This document shows, in pieces, positions 18,590 through 27,966 of a stretch of DNA of 64,000 bases (its first letter is position 1; every line of letters begins with the position of its first letter). The stretch is from an uncultured Amylibacter sp. (GTDB taxonomy: Bacteria > Pseudomonadota > Alphaproteobacteria > Rhodobacterales > Rhodobacteraceae): assembly GCA_943846615.1 (NCBI GenBank), contig OX044354.1, positions 1,629,001 to 1,693,000 of the forward strand. The letters are read 5' to 3'. The translations under genes and the position numbers were made by a program. The notes beneath the pieces are model-generated. The model saw only the letters and a list, made by a program, of their open reading frames with translations, ran no database searches and was not told the origin of the DNA.

Positions 18590-19468
18590 ATGCCCACAGA
18601 TTTCAAAACCTCATTGGCGTCGACCGCGCAGGCGGTCGAACATGTGCTAGCGGACTGTTTGCTGTCGAAAGGTCACGGTCAAATGACCGATCCCATGCGC
18701 CACGCCGTTCTAAACGGCGGGAAACGGCTGCGCGCATTCCTGACCATCCATTCATCCGCGATTTTTGATGTGTCATCACAGGCGGCATTGCAGGCGGCGG
18801 CGGCAATTGAATGTTTGCATGCCTATTCGTTGGTGCATGATGATTTACCCTGTATGGATGATGACGATCTGCGCCGCGGACAACCAACGGTTCATGTAAA
18901 ATGGGATGACGCAACGGCCGTTTTAACGGGTGACGCATTGCAAACACTGGCATTCGAATTGCTGACGGATTTACCCGATGTGGCCCCATCAAATGCTTTG
19001 AAATTGATCGGTGGATTGGCACGTGCATCTGGTATGAATGGTATGGTTCTGGGTCAAGCCCAAGATATTGCCGCCGAAACCGCGAATGCGCCACTGACAC
19101 TAGAAGAGATCACAGCCCTACAAGGCAACAAAACAGGTGCATTGATCGAATGGTCGGCAACCGCTGGCCCCACAATGGCGGGTGCTGATATTGCGCCATT
19201 ACACCTGTATGCAAAATTCATCGGTTTAGCATTCCAAATCCAAGACGATATTCTGGACGTCGAAGGCGACGCAAAACTGGCCGGCAAGCGCCTGCAAAAA
19301 GACGCCGACGCCGGCAAAGCAACATTTGTTTCCCTGCTGGGAATGGACGCCGCCAAGGCGCGCGCAAACGATCTGGTTACCCAAGCATGCGATGCACTTT
19401 CCCCATACGGCAACCGCGCCGATCCTATGCGCCAAGTTGCACAGTTTATCATTAACCGTAATATGTGA
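18590..19468 (+). CDS. ispA: (2E,6E)-farnesyl diphosphate synthase (polyprenyl synthetase)
   Basis: Short-chain prenyl transferase that condenses IPP with DMAPP and GPP. The 292-residue protein has the first aspartate-rich motif in HDDLPCMDDDDLRRG and the second in FQIQDDILDVEGD, plus NGGKRLRAFL near the N-terminus for IPP binding. Product chain length (C15 versus C20) is judged C15 from the xseB-ispA-dxs context. Four bases separate it from xseB; dxs follows after 35 bases. Confidence 0.93.
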   Translation: MPTDFKTSLASTAQAVEHVLADCLLSKGHGQMTDPMRHAVLNGGKRLRAFLTIHSSAIFDVSSQAALQAAAAIECLHAYSLVHDDLPCMDDDDLRRGQPTVHVKWDDATAVLTGDALQTLAFELLTDLPDVAPSNALKLIGGLARASGMNGMVLGQAQDIAAETANAPLTLEEITALQGNKTGALIEWSATAGPTMAGADIAPLHLYAKFIGLAFQIQDDILDVEGDAKLAGKRLQKDADAGKATFVSLLGMDAAKARANDLVTQACDALSPYGNRADPMRQVAQFIINRNM

Positions 19469-19503
19469 TAGCAATCGAACGACAACGGGTTTAGGACGAA
19501 GAC

Positions 19504-21432
19504 ATGACCAATAACCACCCCCATACGCCGATCCTTGATCGCATCAATACCCCCGAAGACATGAAAAACCTGTCTGATCCAGAGCTATACACCCTGGCAG
19601 ATGAATTGCGTGCGGAAACGATTTCGGTGGTGTCCGAAACGGGTGGCCATTTGGGTGCTGGGCTGGGCGTGGTTGAACTGACCACGGCCATCCACGCGGT
19701 TTTTGATACGCCCAAGGATCGCCTGATCTGGGACGTCAGCCACCAATGCTATCCCCATAAAATCTTGACGGGTCGCCGCGATAAAATGCGCACGATCCGC
19801 ATGGGTGGTGGCCTGTCTGGTTTTACCAAACGAACCGAGAGCCCGTTCGATCCCTTCGGTGCGGCGCACAGTTCCACATCGATTTCCGCTGGTCTTGGCT
19901 TTGCCGTGGCGCGCGATTTGGGCGGCGCACCTGAACATGGTTTGGGCGATGCGATTGCGGTGATCGGTGACGGATCAATGTCCGCTGGTATGGCTTACGA
20001 GGCGATGAATAACGCGGGCCATTTGGGTAAACGCTTGATCGTGATCTTGAACGACAACGAAATGTCCATCGCCCCACCAGTTGGCGCGATGTCTACATAT
20101 CTGTCACGCCTATACGCAGGCGAACCGTTCCAAGAATTGAAAGCCGCCGCCAAAGGCGCAGTTTCATTATTACCACCACCATTCCAAGACGGTGCAAAAC
20201 GCGCCCGCGATATGTTAAAACACATGACCGTTGGCGGCACGATGTTTGAACAACTCGGCTTTTCCTACCTTGGCCCAATCGATGGCCACGACATGGAACA
20301 ATTGTTAAATGTCCTGCGTACCGTCAAAGACCGCGCAACAGGCCCAATCCTGATCCATGCGATCACACAAAAAGGCAAGGGTTATGCTCCTGCAGAAGCA
20401 TCCGCCGATAAATACCACGGCGTTGCAAAATTCGACGTGGCATCAGGTAAACAACACAAAGCGCCCTCAAACGCACCCAGCTATACCAAAGTCTTCGCAG
20501 AAGCCCTGATCAAAGAGGCCGCAGCAGACGACAAAATCACCGCCGTAACGGCCGCAATGCCAGACGGCACAGGGTTGGATTTGTTCGCCGAACAATACCC
20601 CAGCCGCACATTCGATGTGGGCATCGCGGAACAGCACGCGGTCACATTCTGTGCGGGCATGGCGGCGGGCGGCATGAAACCATTTTGCGCGCTTTATTCC
20701 ACATTCCTGCAACGCGGTTACGATCAAATTGTCCACGATGTTGCCTTGCAACGATTGCCGGTTCGCTTCGCAATCGATCGCGCTGGGCTGGTCGGCGCGG
20801 ATGGCGCAACACATGCGGGCAGCTTTGACATCGCATTCCTTGCCAACCTGCCCGATTTCGTGGTGATGGCGGCGGCGGACGAAGCAGAATTAATGCACAT
20901 GGTGGCAACCGCCACATCGATCAATGACCGCCCCAGCGCATTTCGTTTTCCACGTGGTTCAGGCGTCGGTGTCGATTTACCCGAACGCGGAACAGTATTG
21001 GAAATCGGCAAGGGGCGTATGATCCAGCAGGGCTTCAAGGTTGCAATCTTATCATTCGGTGCCCGCCTGCAAGAGGTGGAAAAAGCCGCTGAAAAATTGA
21101 TGGCCAAGGGGATCACACCAACAATCGCCGATGCCCGTTTCGCCAAACCATTGGATCGCGATATGATCCTTGATTTGGCCGCAAACCACGAAGCTTTAAT
21201 CACAATAGAAGAGGGTTCCGTTGGCGGTTTTGGCAGTCACGTCATGCAATTGCTGTCTGATGAAGGCGTATTTGATGACGGGTTAAAATTCAGATCAATG
21301 GTATTCCCAGACACATTCTTGGACCAAGATAGCCCAGCGAAAATGTACGAAAACGCGGCCATGAACGCGCCTGAAATCGAAGCAAAAGTTTTGGAAACCT
21401 TGGGTGTCGCAACAATGGCGAAACGCGGTTAG
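19504..21432 (+). CDS. dxs: 1-deoxy-D-xylulose-5-phosphate synthase
   Basis: Thiamine-diphosphate enzyme that starts the MEP isoprenoid pathway from pyruvate and glyceraldehyde 3-phosphate. 642 residues, full length. Visible motifs: [15 protein letters not shown], ThDP-binding [18 protein letters not shown], and the catalytic Glu in [18 protein letters not shown]. Forms a functional unit with ispA upstream (precursor supply then chain building). The last 4 bases overlap the convergent sodium-channel gene. Confidence 0.97.
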   Translation: MTNNHPHTPILDRINTPEDMKNLSDPELYTLADELRAETISVVSETGGHLGAGLGVVELTTAIHAVFDTPKDRLIWDVSHQCYPHKILTGRRDKMRTIRMGGGLSGFTKRTESPFDPFGAAHSSTSISAGLGFAVARDLGGAPEHGLGDAIAVIGDGSMSAGMAYEAMNNAGHLGKRLIVILNDNEMSIAPPVGAMSTYLSRLYAGEPFQELKAAAKGAVSLLPPPFQDGAKRARDMLKHMTVGGTMFEQLGFSYLGPIDGHDMEQLLNVLRTVKDRATGPILIHAITQKGKGYAPAEASADKYHGVAKFDVASGKQHKAPSNAPSYTKVFAEALIKEAAADDKITAVTAAMPDGTGLDLFAEQYPSRTFDVGIAEQHAVTFCAGMAAGGMKPFCALYSTFLQRGYDQIVHDVALQRLPVRFAIDRAGLVGADGATHAGSFDIAFLANLPDFVVMAAADEAELMHMVATATSINDRPSAFRFPRGSGVGVDLPERGTVLEIGKGRMIQQGFKVAILSFGARLQEVEKAAEKLMAKGITPTIADARFAKPLDRDMILDLAANHEALITIEEGSVGGFGSHVMQLLSDEGVFDDGLKFRSMVFPDTFLDQDSPAKMYENAAMNAPEIEAKVLETLGVATMAKRG

Positions 21433-22214
21433 TGCTCTAAATCATCCAACCGTTTTGATATCGCCTTTAACTGGTTCAAAACATCATCGCGATAGGCATC
21501 CGTGGCCTCTGTTTCTTCTTCGGAATGCGCCTCGTGCATGGAATTCACAATCAAACCAACCAACACGTTGACCACTGCAAATGCCGTGATCAAAATGAAC
21601 GGAACGAAGAACGCCCATGCATATGGATACACTTCCATAACGGGCCGCACGATCCCCATGGACCAGCTTTCAAGCGTCATGATTTGGAATAGCGTATATC
21701 CAGATGCGCCGATTGACCCGAACCATTGTGGAAATTCAGATGCGAATAATTTTGTGGAAATCACCGACCCGATGTAAAAGATGATGATCATCAACACGAT
21801 CACCGATGACATGCCGGGCAGGGCGGCGATGAATCCCTCAATCGTGCGGCGCAAACGTGGGGCGAAGGCCAGCGCACGCAAGACGCGTAAAATGCGCAGT
21901 GCACGTAACACTGATAACCCATCCGATGCGGGCACCAATGAAATCCCGACAATGAAAAAATCAAACAGGTTCCACGGGTCACGGAAAAACGACGGCCCTT
22001 TGGCGAACAGTTTCAAAACCAATTCCACCACAAAAATTGCCAAACAAATGTTATCTAATGCGGTCAGCAACCCACCATAATGTTCGGTCAAACTGGGTGA
22101 TGTTTCCATCCCCAATATGATTGCATTGATCAAAATGATCGCCAAAATGCTGTACCGAATACGCGGTGTGTCCAGCCATTCGGCCAATGAATTTCGAAAT
22201 GTTGTCATGCTCAT
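21429..22214 (-). CDS. voltage-gated sodium channel, BacNav type
   Basis: Inner-membrane single-domain six-helix channel that assembles as a tetramer. 261 residues. The S4 sensor has regularly spaced arginines ([21 protein letters not shown], about residues 103-123). The selectivity filter TLESWSM (180-186) is the same as in characterised bacterial sodium channels such as NavAb. The C-terminus ends in a short acidic linker and a coiled coil ([16 protein letters not shown]), as in BacNav. Likely roles in marine bacteria are motility or sodium/pH homeostasis, by inference. Converges on dxs with a 4-base overlap. Confidence 0.9.
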   Translation of the reverse strand: MSMTTFRNSLAEWLDTPRIRYSILAIILINAIILGMETSPSLTEHYGGLLTALDNICLAIFVVELVLKLFAKGPSFFRDPWNLFDFFIVGISLVPASDGLSVLRALRILRVLRALAFAPRLRRTIEGFIAALPGMSSVIVLMIIIFYIGSVISTKLFASEFPQWFGSIGASGYTLFQIMTLESWSMGIVRPVMEVYPYAWAFFVPFILITAFAVVNVLVGLIVNSMHEAHSEEETEATDAYRDDVLNQLKAISKRLDDLEH

Positions 22215-22238
22215 CTTCTAAATCTTCAACGTTAAAAA

Positions 22239-23471
22239 TTACTTGGCCTTGGTGAACTGTGCCACCAACTCGACATGCGAATTCCAGAGGAACTGATCAA
22301 CGACCTGAACCCAATCCAAATCATATCCGCCCTCAACCAAAATCTGCGCATCACGCGCAAAAGTGGCGGGATTACACGAGACAAACGCAATACGCGGCAC
22401 ATCGGATTTCGCCAATTCAGTTACCTGCGCAAACGCCCCCGCACGTGGCGGATCAATCACAACGGCATCAACCTTTTTAAACTCATCTGGCATCAACGGA
22501 CGACGAAACAGATCCCGCGTTTCCACACGCACATCATGCAATCCACCCGCATTGCGCCATCCCAAATCCAAGGCATCCATCATGGCGCGTTCGCCCTCGA
22601 CCGCATGAACGGCGGCCTTGCTGGCAATCGGCAAGGCAAACGTGCCGCAACCCGCAAACAAATCTGTCACCTGCTTGGCAGACCCGATAATGTCCATAAC
22701 CGTTTCCACCAATGCGGTTTCGCCCTGTGTGGTTGCCTGTAAAAACGCCCCACTTGGTGGAACAACATGGGCGGCGCCCATGGGTTGGCTGGGGGGATGT
22801 GATTGCGCGATAATGTCATCGTTCCATTTTAAACGCAGAATTTTATTCGCGCTGGCAATCTGTGCAAACTGTGCGATCTCGGTGGGCGATAACTCTTTGC
22901 CATTCTCAATCGCCACGTCCAATCCATGTTCAGATGTTGTCGCCGATACGCGTAAAACCGCCTTGCGCGATGCACCGATGCGGGCAAACTGCCCAAACGC
23001 AGGCATGCCCGCCAATAATGCAGGATCGGAAACGGGGCATTCGGTGATTTCCACAATCACATCGGATGCGCGTCCATGAAATCCAACCATCGCACCCTTC
23101 TTGGTGCGCTTCGCTGCGAACGTGGCGCGGCGACGTGAACCCGCGGGCGATGTAATAATCGGGCGAAATTCTGGCGTTAGCCCTGCCTGCGATAACGCCT
23201 CTACGGTCTTTGCAACCTTCCAATCTGCCAACAGCGCATCAGACGCATGTTGCATCGAACACCCGCCACATGCTTTGAAATGTTTGCAAACGGGTTTCAC
23301 CCGATCCGCAACGGGTTCGATGATTTTCGGCGTTGCAATACGCCCCTTGTCAACGTCACCTTCGATCCGTTCACCCGGCAGGGTAAAGGGGGCGAAAATC
23401 TCGCCCATTGGGCCATCTATCACGCCATCGCCGAGTTGACCCAACCTTTGAACTGTATATTCAACCATCAC
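22239..23471 (-). CDS. class I SAM-dependent RNA methyltransferase (TrmA/RumA family)
   Basis: Makes 5-methyluridine in RNA, most likely 23S rRNA. 410 residues, with a TRAM-like N-terminus (VQRLGQLGDGVIDG), iron-sulfur ligands in CKHFKACGGCSMQHA, SAM motif VTDLFAGCGTFALPIA, the catalytic region DPPRAGAF, and VSCNPATFARD containing the nucleophilic Cys. Which uridine it modifies (RlmD/RlmC type) cannot be told. It overlaps the LysE gene upstream by 4 bases. Confidence 0.9.
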   Translation of the reverse strand: MMVEYTVQRLGQLGDGVIDGPMGEIFAPFTLPGERIEGDVDKGRIATPKIIEPVADRVKPVCKHFKACGGCSMQHASDALLADWKVAKTVEALSQAGLTPEFRPIITSPAGSRRRATFAAKRTKKGAMVGFHGRASDVIVEITECPVSDPALLAGMPAFGQFARIGASRKAVLRVSATTSEHGLDVAIENGKELSPTEIAQFAQIASANKILRLKWNDDIIAQSHPPSQPMGAAHVVPPSGAFLQATTQGETALVETVMDIIGSAKQVTDLFAGCGTFALPIASKAAVHAVEGERAMMDALDLGWRNAGGLHDVRVETRDLFRRPLMPDEFKKVDAVVIDPPRAGAFAQVTELAKSDVPRIAFVSCNPATFARDAQILVEGGYDLDWVQVVDQFLWNSHVELVAQFTKAK

Positions 23472-24046
23472 TTCACCACCAATAAAACCGCCGATAATGC
23501 CAGCAAGCCTGACATCACGCGGAAAAACACTTTGCGCGCACGCGGCCCGCTTAGCACGCCAGATAACAGATGACCAAAGCTTGTCCAGAAGAAGCAGACA
23601 AATAGGTTGATCGCCGACATGCTGATCCCGATCTCCAAGGCCTTATGCACAGGCGCAGAACCAATGGTATACGCAGTCGCAGCAATCGCCACCGCCCAGA
23701 TTTTCGGGTTCACCCATTGAAACAAAACAGCCTCAATGAACGTCATCGGGCGTTGGACATCATCCACCTCAGCCACACTGGATCGCCATAATCCCCATGC
23801 CATCCACAAAATCCACAGCACGGAAATCAACAACAGCGCAAACTCTAAAACAGGCGCGGCCATCAACAACCCGCCCAATCCCAGACCCACAACACCGCCA
23901 ATCACGCCAACACCAATGACCACACCAAACAAATGCGGCAAGGTCGCCGGCAATCCAAAACGGGCCCCTGAAGCGATCAGCAAAACCACATTTGGCCCGG
24001 GCGAAAACAGTCCCGCAAAAATGAACAGTTGTAGTGCGCTTATCAT
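23468..24046 (-). CDS. LysE family translocator (first copy)
   Basis: Inner-membrane amino-acid or metabolite exporter of the LysE/RhtB family, 192 residues with about six membrane segments. The signature near the N-terminus is GLFSPGPNVVLLIASGARFG, and the central FQWVNPKIWAVAIAATAY is also typical. Substrate unknown. It is directly followed upstream by a second LysE gene with a 4-base overlap; the two proteins share layout, so they may be an old duplication. Confidence 0.9.
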   Translation of the reverse strand: MISALQLFIFAGLFSPGPNVVLLIASGARFGLPATLPHLFGVVIGVGVIGGVVGLGLGGLLMAAPVLEFALLLISVLWILWMAWGLWRSSVAEVDDVQRPMTFIEAVLFQWVNPKIWAVAIAATAYTIGSAPVHKALEIGISMSAINLFVCFFWTSFGHLLSGVLSGPRARKVFFRVMSGLLALSAVLLVVK

Positions 24047-24651
24047 GTGGTCAAACGGCTGGACGCGATCAAAAACACAGACAACAATAACATCGTGGCC
24101 ATCGTCCAGTTAAATGCGTTGGCACGCATGTCGGTGGTCAACCAGCGCTGCATTGCGGTGCCAAATAACGTCCAACCCGCGGCGGACGTGAAGCCAACGA
24201 ATACAAAAATCGAGGCAATAATCATGGATGACATCAGGGGCTTTGCAGGATCGGCAAACTGGCTGGAAATACTGATCGCCATGATCCAACCCTTTGGATT
24301 GATCCATTGAAACGATGCGGATTCTAAAAACGTAAATGGGCGCCCGCGACCACCCTCGGCATTTGGCTTGCCCGCTGCCGCCACCTTCCATGCGAACCAC
24401 AACAACACGACAATGCCAATGACACGCAACGCTTCGCGCACAAAAACGCTCTGCTGAAAAATCGCGCCCAGTCCGAAGGACACACAAAACATCATTATGG
24501 GAAATCCGATTCCTATCCCTGCAACGTGCGGGAAGGTACGGCGAAACCCAAACTGTGCACCACTGGTTGCAACCAATGCGTTATTGGGGCCAGGCGTCCA
24601 GCCCGCCACCATCGCCAATCCAAACAATGACAATACCGTCGCAAGTGTCAT
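24043..24651 (-). CDS. LysE family translocator (second copy)
   Basis: Second LysE/RhtB-type exporter, 202 residues, with GWTPGPNNALVATSGAQFG and SFQWINPKGWIMAISISSQF in the same positions as in its neighbour. Overlap with both neighbours (4 bases each) shows one transcription unit hslO-Nudix-cca-lysE-lysE-RNA methyltransferase. Whether the two exporters act as separate homo-oligomers or together is unknown. Confidence 0.9.
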   Translation of the reverse strand: MTLATVLSLFGLAMVAGWTPGPNNALVATSGAQFGFRRTFPHVAGIGIGFPIMMFCVSFGLGAIFQQSVFVREALRVIGIVVLLWFAWKVAAAGKPNAEGGRGRPFTFLESASFQWINPKGWIMAISISSQFADPAKPLMSSMIIASIFVFVGFTSAAGWTLFGTAMQRWLTTDMRANAFNWTMATMLLLSVFLIASSRLTT

Positions 24652-25790
24652 TTCAGTAATGCCTCCTTGTTCAGCTCAAATTCGGATGCAATCCAGCGAT
24701 CACGCAACGTAGTTAACGCTTCGCCTAATTCCTTACCTGCAAGGGGGGCTAAATCTTTTGCGCGGATCGGAAAAACCGCCCCTTCACCGCGCGCTATGGC
24801 TGCGTCTAAATCGCTGGGCGGATGGCTTTCGCACAGTGCCGCTATCGCCAAGGCACCCGCGCGCGCAACTTCGCCACCATATTCAAATGCCGCAGCACTG
24901 GGGCGCATACCCGTTTCGATCACACGCAAAATCGCACGTAGCTTCGATGCCTCGGCCTTTGTCAATCGCAGGGAATCTGTTTGATCTGTACCTCCCAAAA
25001 CCACCAACCGTGTCATCCAGTCAATCTGCCTTGATTGTTCGATATGTGTAAGAATTGGAATGTATTTCGCAGAACTTCCTACCAAAATGTTCTCTAAAAC
25101 ACCCGCGCTTTCCATCGCCGCCAACGCCATTTCTGGCGCATCCACTGCCAAAATCTTACGCATCTCTGCGCCAATGCGTTCCTTGGCCAAGGTTTTCATA
25201 CCATCCAAGCCCGCCGCACATGCCGCCAGCCCATCCGCATCAATGCCCAGCGCAGGATCGCCATACTGTGCGGTAAATCGGAAAAACCGCAGGATGCGCA
25301 AATAATCCTCTGCGATACGTTGATCGGGATCTTCGATAAAACGCACATGGCGGGCCTGTAAATCAGGCAAACCATTCAGCGGATCAACAACCGTTCCATC
25401 CGAACGCGCATAAATCGCGTTCATCGTAAAATCGCGCCGCTTGGCATCATCGATTATATTATTGGAAAAGGCCACCACCGCACGACGTCCATCGGTCTCT
25501 ACATCTTTGCGAAAACTGGTGACCTCAAATGGTTCTTCATCCACAATAATCGTAATAGTGCCATGATCAATCCCCGTCGGAACGGCCTTCAATCCGGCTG
25601 CCTTTGCCAGCGCAATTGTTTCTTCTGGCCGCGCATCGGTTGATATATCAATGTCGGTGCAGGGTACATTCAACAAACCGTTGCGCACGCATCCCCCCAC
25701 AAACAAGGCCTGATTTCCCCGTGCTTGCAATGCATCCATCACCCGCCGCGTCGCGGGCGCATTGGTCCAATCAACCGACAGTATCATCAA
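24648..25790 (-). CDS. cca: CCA tRNA nucleotidyltransferase / poly(A) polymerase family
   Basis: Adds or repairs the 3' CCA end of tRNAs. 380 residues. The class II nucleotidyltransferase head has ALFVGGCVRN and DIDISTDARPEE (DxD metal ligands), then RRDFTMNAIY and the RNA-binding helical region (EDYLRILRFFRFTAQYG). The C-terminal part is short, as in alphaproteobacterial CCA enzymes without an HD domain. It overlaps the Nudix gene upstream by 20 bases. Confidence 0.93.
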   Translation of the reverse strand: MMILSVDWTNAPATRRVMDALQARGNQALFVGGCVRNGLLNVPCTDIDISTDARPEETIALAKAAGLKAVPTGIDHGTITIIVDEEPFEVTSFRKDVETDGRRAVVAFSNNIIDDAKRRDFTMNAIYARSDGTVVDPLNGLPDLQARHVRFIEDPDQRIAEDYLRILRFFRFTAQYGDPALGIDADGLAACAAGLDGMKTLAKERIGAEMRKILAVDAPEMALAAMESAGVLENILVGSSAKYIPILTHIEQSRQIDWMTRLVVLGGTDQTDSLRLTKAEASKLRAILRVIETGMRPSAAAFEYGGEVARAGALAIAALCESHPPSDLDAAIARGEGAVFPIRAKDLAPLAGKELGEALTTLRDRWIASEFELNKEALLK

Positions 25791-26397
25791 GTCCCCCGAT
25801 CACATCGCAAAACAATCGCAAAATCCGCGCCGTTGCACCCCACGTATAATATGGACCATAGGGCACGGCAAAATAACGTCGCTCAATCCCTTGCCAAACA
25901 CGTGGGTGAATTTGAAAATTCTGGGGGTTCAAAAACAAGTTCAACGGCACCTCAAAAATTTCATCAACCTCACCCACTTCCGCGCGAGGCCTGTAGGATG
26001 GCGAAACCACCCCAACAAACGGCGTTACCTGAAACGCCGAAACGGTTTCGTGCTGGGGTAGGGTGCCCAACATCTGCACCATCTCGCTCTTTAACCCAAT
26101 CTCTTCATCTGCCTCGCGCAATGCGGCGGCCTGAGTACTGTCGTCGGACGCATCCACTTTGCCACCTGCAAATGCAATCTGGCCTGGATGATGTTTCAAA
26201 TGACTGGATCGTCGGGTCAAAATTACCTGCATACCACGCGCACGCTCAACAATAGGCATCAGCACCGCAGCATCGCGCAATTTAGGCATTTCAGGGCGTA
26301 GCCCTTTATTCAGATCAAAATCTGATGTACCTCGATTGCCCTGATATCGCGCCAATGCATCAGCAATCTGTTGTGTTGTCGTGACGTTGGAATCCAT
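25771..26397 (-). CDS. CoA pyrophosphatase (Nudix, NUDT7/YeaB-like)
   Basis: Nudix hydrolase predicted to cleave coenzyme A to 4'-phosphopantetheine and 3',5'-ADP. The UPF0035 signature LTRRSSHLKHHPGQIAFAGG comes just before the Nudix box (GGKVDASD...READEEIG). ATG 26397 (MDSNVTTT) gives 208 residues; an in-frame TTG at 26418 is possible, and neither has a strong ribosome site. It lies between hslO and cca in a compact operon. Confidence 0.9.
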   Translation of the reverse strand: MDSNVTTTQQIADALARYQGNRGTSDFDLNKGLRPEMPKLRDAAVLMPIVERARGMQVILTRRSSHLKHHPGQIAFAGGKVDASDDSTQAAALREADEEIGLKSEMVQMLGTLPQHETVSAFQVTPFVGVVSPSYRPRAEVGEVDEIFEVPLNLFLNPQNFQIHPRVWQGIERRYFAVPYGPYYTWGATARILRLFCDVIGGLDDTVG

Positions 26398-26434
26398 ACG
26401 GAATTCATGGCCCAGCAATCAACCCAGCGCAAGA

Positions 26435-27430
26435 TTATTCGTTCACGCCCTCAAAACCCAACGTCTTGGGTTCCAATTCGTAATGCGCACCACAAAACTG
26501 ACAATCCGCAGTTACCATGCCATTCTCGGCGGTCATCTGTTTGATATCTTTTTGCGAATAAATCGACATGGTATTGCGCACCTTGTCTTCGCCACATGAA
26601 CACCCAAAATTTACCACTTGCGCATCAAATACACGCGGCGTCTCTTCGTGGAACAAACGGTGCAATAATTGCGGCGGTGAAACGTTCGGGCCGATCAATT
26701 CCATTTCCTCGACTGAGGACAATAAAACATTCACACGATTCCAATCTTCTTGGTCGTTGTCGCCGTCCAACAAATCATCCGCATTCAACAATCCATCGCT
26801 ACCACTTGGCAAATCTTTGGCCATCAATGGAGACGCTTTGGGCATATGTTGCAACATGACCCCGCCCGCACGCCAAGATTTCTCTTGGCCCGGTTCCGCT
26901 GATTCACCAACAATGATTTCAAATCGTGTTGGCAACTGTTCCGATTGTGCAAAATACGTCTCGGCACAACGCGATAATGATCCACCCGCCAATGGCGTAA
27001 TGCCTTGGTACGGTTTCATATGTTCGCCTTGGTCCATCAAAACCGCAAACATGCCTTTGCCGATATTGTCGAACCCAGTTGCATCTGATTCTGCCAAACG
27101 CTCTGCATCATAGCTTGCATAGGCGCGAATGCGTGCGGGCTCACCCTCTTCTGTGGGACCGTAATAATCGGTGGCGATAATGCGGATCGGGCCATCCCCA
27201 CGAATTTGAAGGCTTAATTTCCAGCGCAATTTGATCGATTGACCAATTAACGCGGTCAACATTACGGCCTCGGCCACTAATGCTGAAACCTGCGGCGGAT
27301 AATCATGCTGGCGCAACACATCGTCCAAAACGTTATCCAGTCGCGCTACGCGACCGCGAATGTTTGATGCGTCCAGTTGAAATGGCAGAACATTTTCGTC
27401 CCAGCCTTTGGTCATTTTCTCAGATGTCAT
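26435..27430 (-). CDS. hslO: redox-regulated chaperone Hsp33
   Basis: Cytosolic chaperone activated by oxidation and unfolding. The start ATG 27430 has GGAG close upstream (GGAGTGCACA-ATG) and gives 331 residues; longer frames read into the upstream region. The C-terminal zinc switch is intact: CSC (in FGCSCGEDKV) and CQFC (in ADCQFCGAHY). First gene of the minus-strand operon running to the RNA methyltransferase. It diverges from a Nudix gene across about 100 bases that should hold both promoters. Confidence 0.95.
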   Translation of the reverse strand: MTSEKMTKGWDENVLPFQLDASNIRGRVARLDNVLDDVLRQHDYPPQVSALVAEAVMLTALIGQSIKLRWKLSLQIRGDGPIRIIATDYYGPTEEGEPARIRAYASYDAERLAESDATGFDNIGKGMFAVLMDQGEHMKPYQGITPLAGGSLSRCAETYFAQSEQLPTRFEIIVGESAEPGQEKSWRAGGVMLQHMPKASPLMAKDLPSGSDGLLNADDLLDGDNDQEDWNRVNVLLSSVEEMELIGPNVSPPQLLHRLFHEETPRVFDAQVVNFGCSCGEDKVRNTMSIYSQKDIKQMTAENGMVTADCQFCGAHYELEPKTLGFEGVNE

Positions 27431-27528
27431 TGTGCACTCCGCCCAAAATTTAGCCCCCAATAAGCCTGTTTTGATCAAAGCGCAATTCAATGCTGTTTCT
27501 GCGCACAATTTGTTGATAAGCAAATATC

Positions 27529-27966
27529 ATGAGAAGATACGGCCACCCAATTGACTCCAAACAAACCTATACGGATCGTCCCGGGGTCTATTGCATCATT
27601 TTATCGGATCGCGGTGTGTTGTTGACACATCAATCCAAACCCTATTCTGAATTGCAACTCCCAGGTGGCGGTATCGATCCTGGCGAGAGCCCACTGTTGG
27701 CGCTACATCGCGAGGTAATCGAGGAAACTGGCTGGCGTATCAATCCAATCCGCCGCTTGGGCGCCTATCAACGGTATACCTATATGCCAGATTACGACTT
27801 ACACGCTCGCAAGGTTTGTCATGTTTTTGTCGCTCGTGCCGTTCGTCGCCTTGGCCCACCAACCGAGCCGCATCACACCGCCCATTGGGTTTCGCCATCC
27901 TTGGCGGTTGATTGCCTGGCATCCGAAGGCGACGCCGCCTTCTTAAACGATTTCATCTATCGTTGA
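27529..27966 (+). CDS. Nudix hydrolase
   Basis: Nudix-fold pyrophosphohydrolase of 145 residues with the box GGGIDPGESPLLALHREVIEETGW (GX5EX7REUXEEXGU pattern, about residues 45-68). The substrate is not predictable; the family includes housecleaning and nucleotide-sugar hydrolases. Its last 10 bases overlap the end of the convergent CsgG-like lipoprotein gene. Confidence 0.88.
   Translation: MRRYGHPIDSKQTYTDRPGVYCIILSDRGVLLTHQSKPYSELQLPGGGIDPGESPLLALHREVIEETGWRINPIRRLGAYQRYTYMPDYDLHARKVCHVFVARAVRRLGPPTEPHHTAHWVSPSLAVDCLASEGDAAFLNDFIYR

Noticed and set aside
18590..21432. ispA-dxs as part of a carotenoid or photosynthesis cluster
   Set aside because: xseB-ispA-dxs is a common housekeeping order and no crt genes are near.
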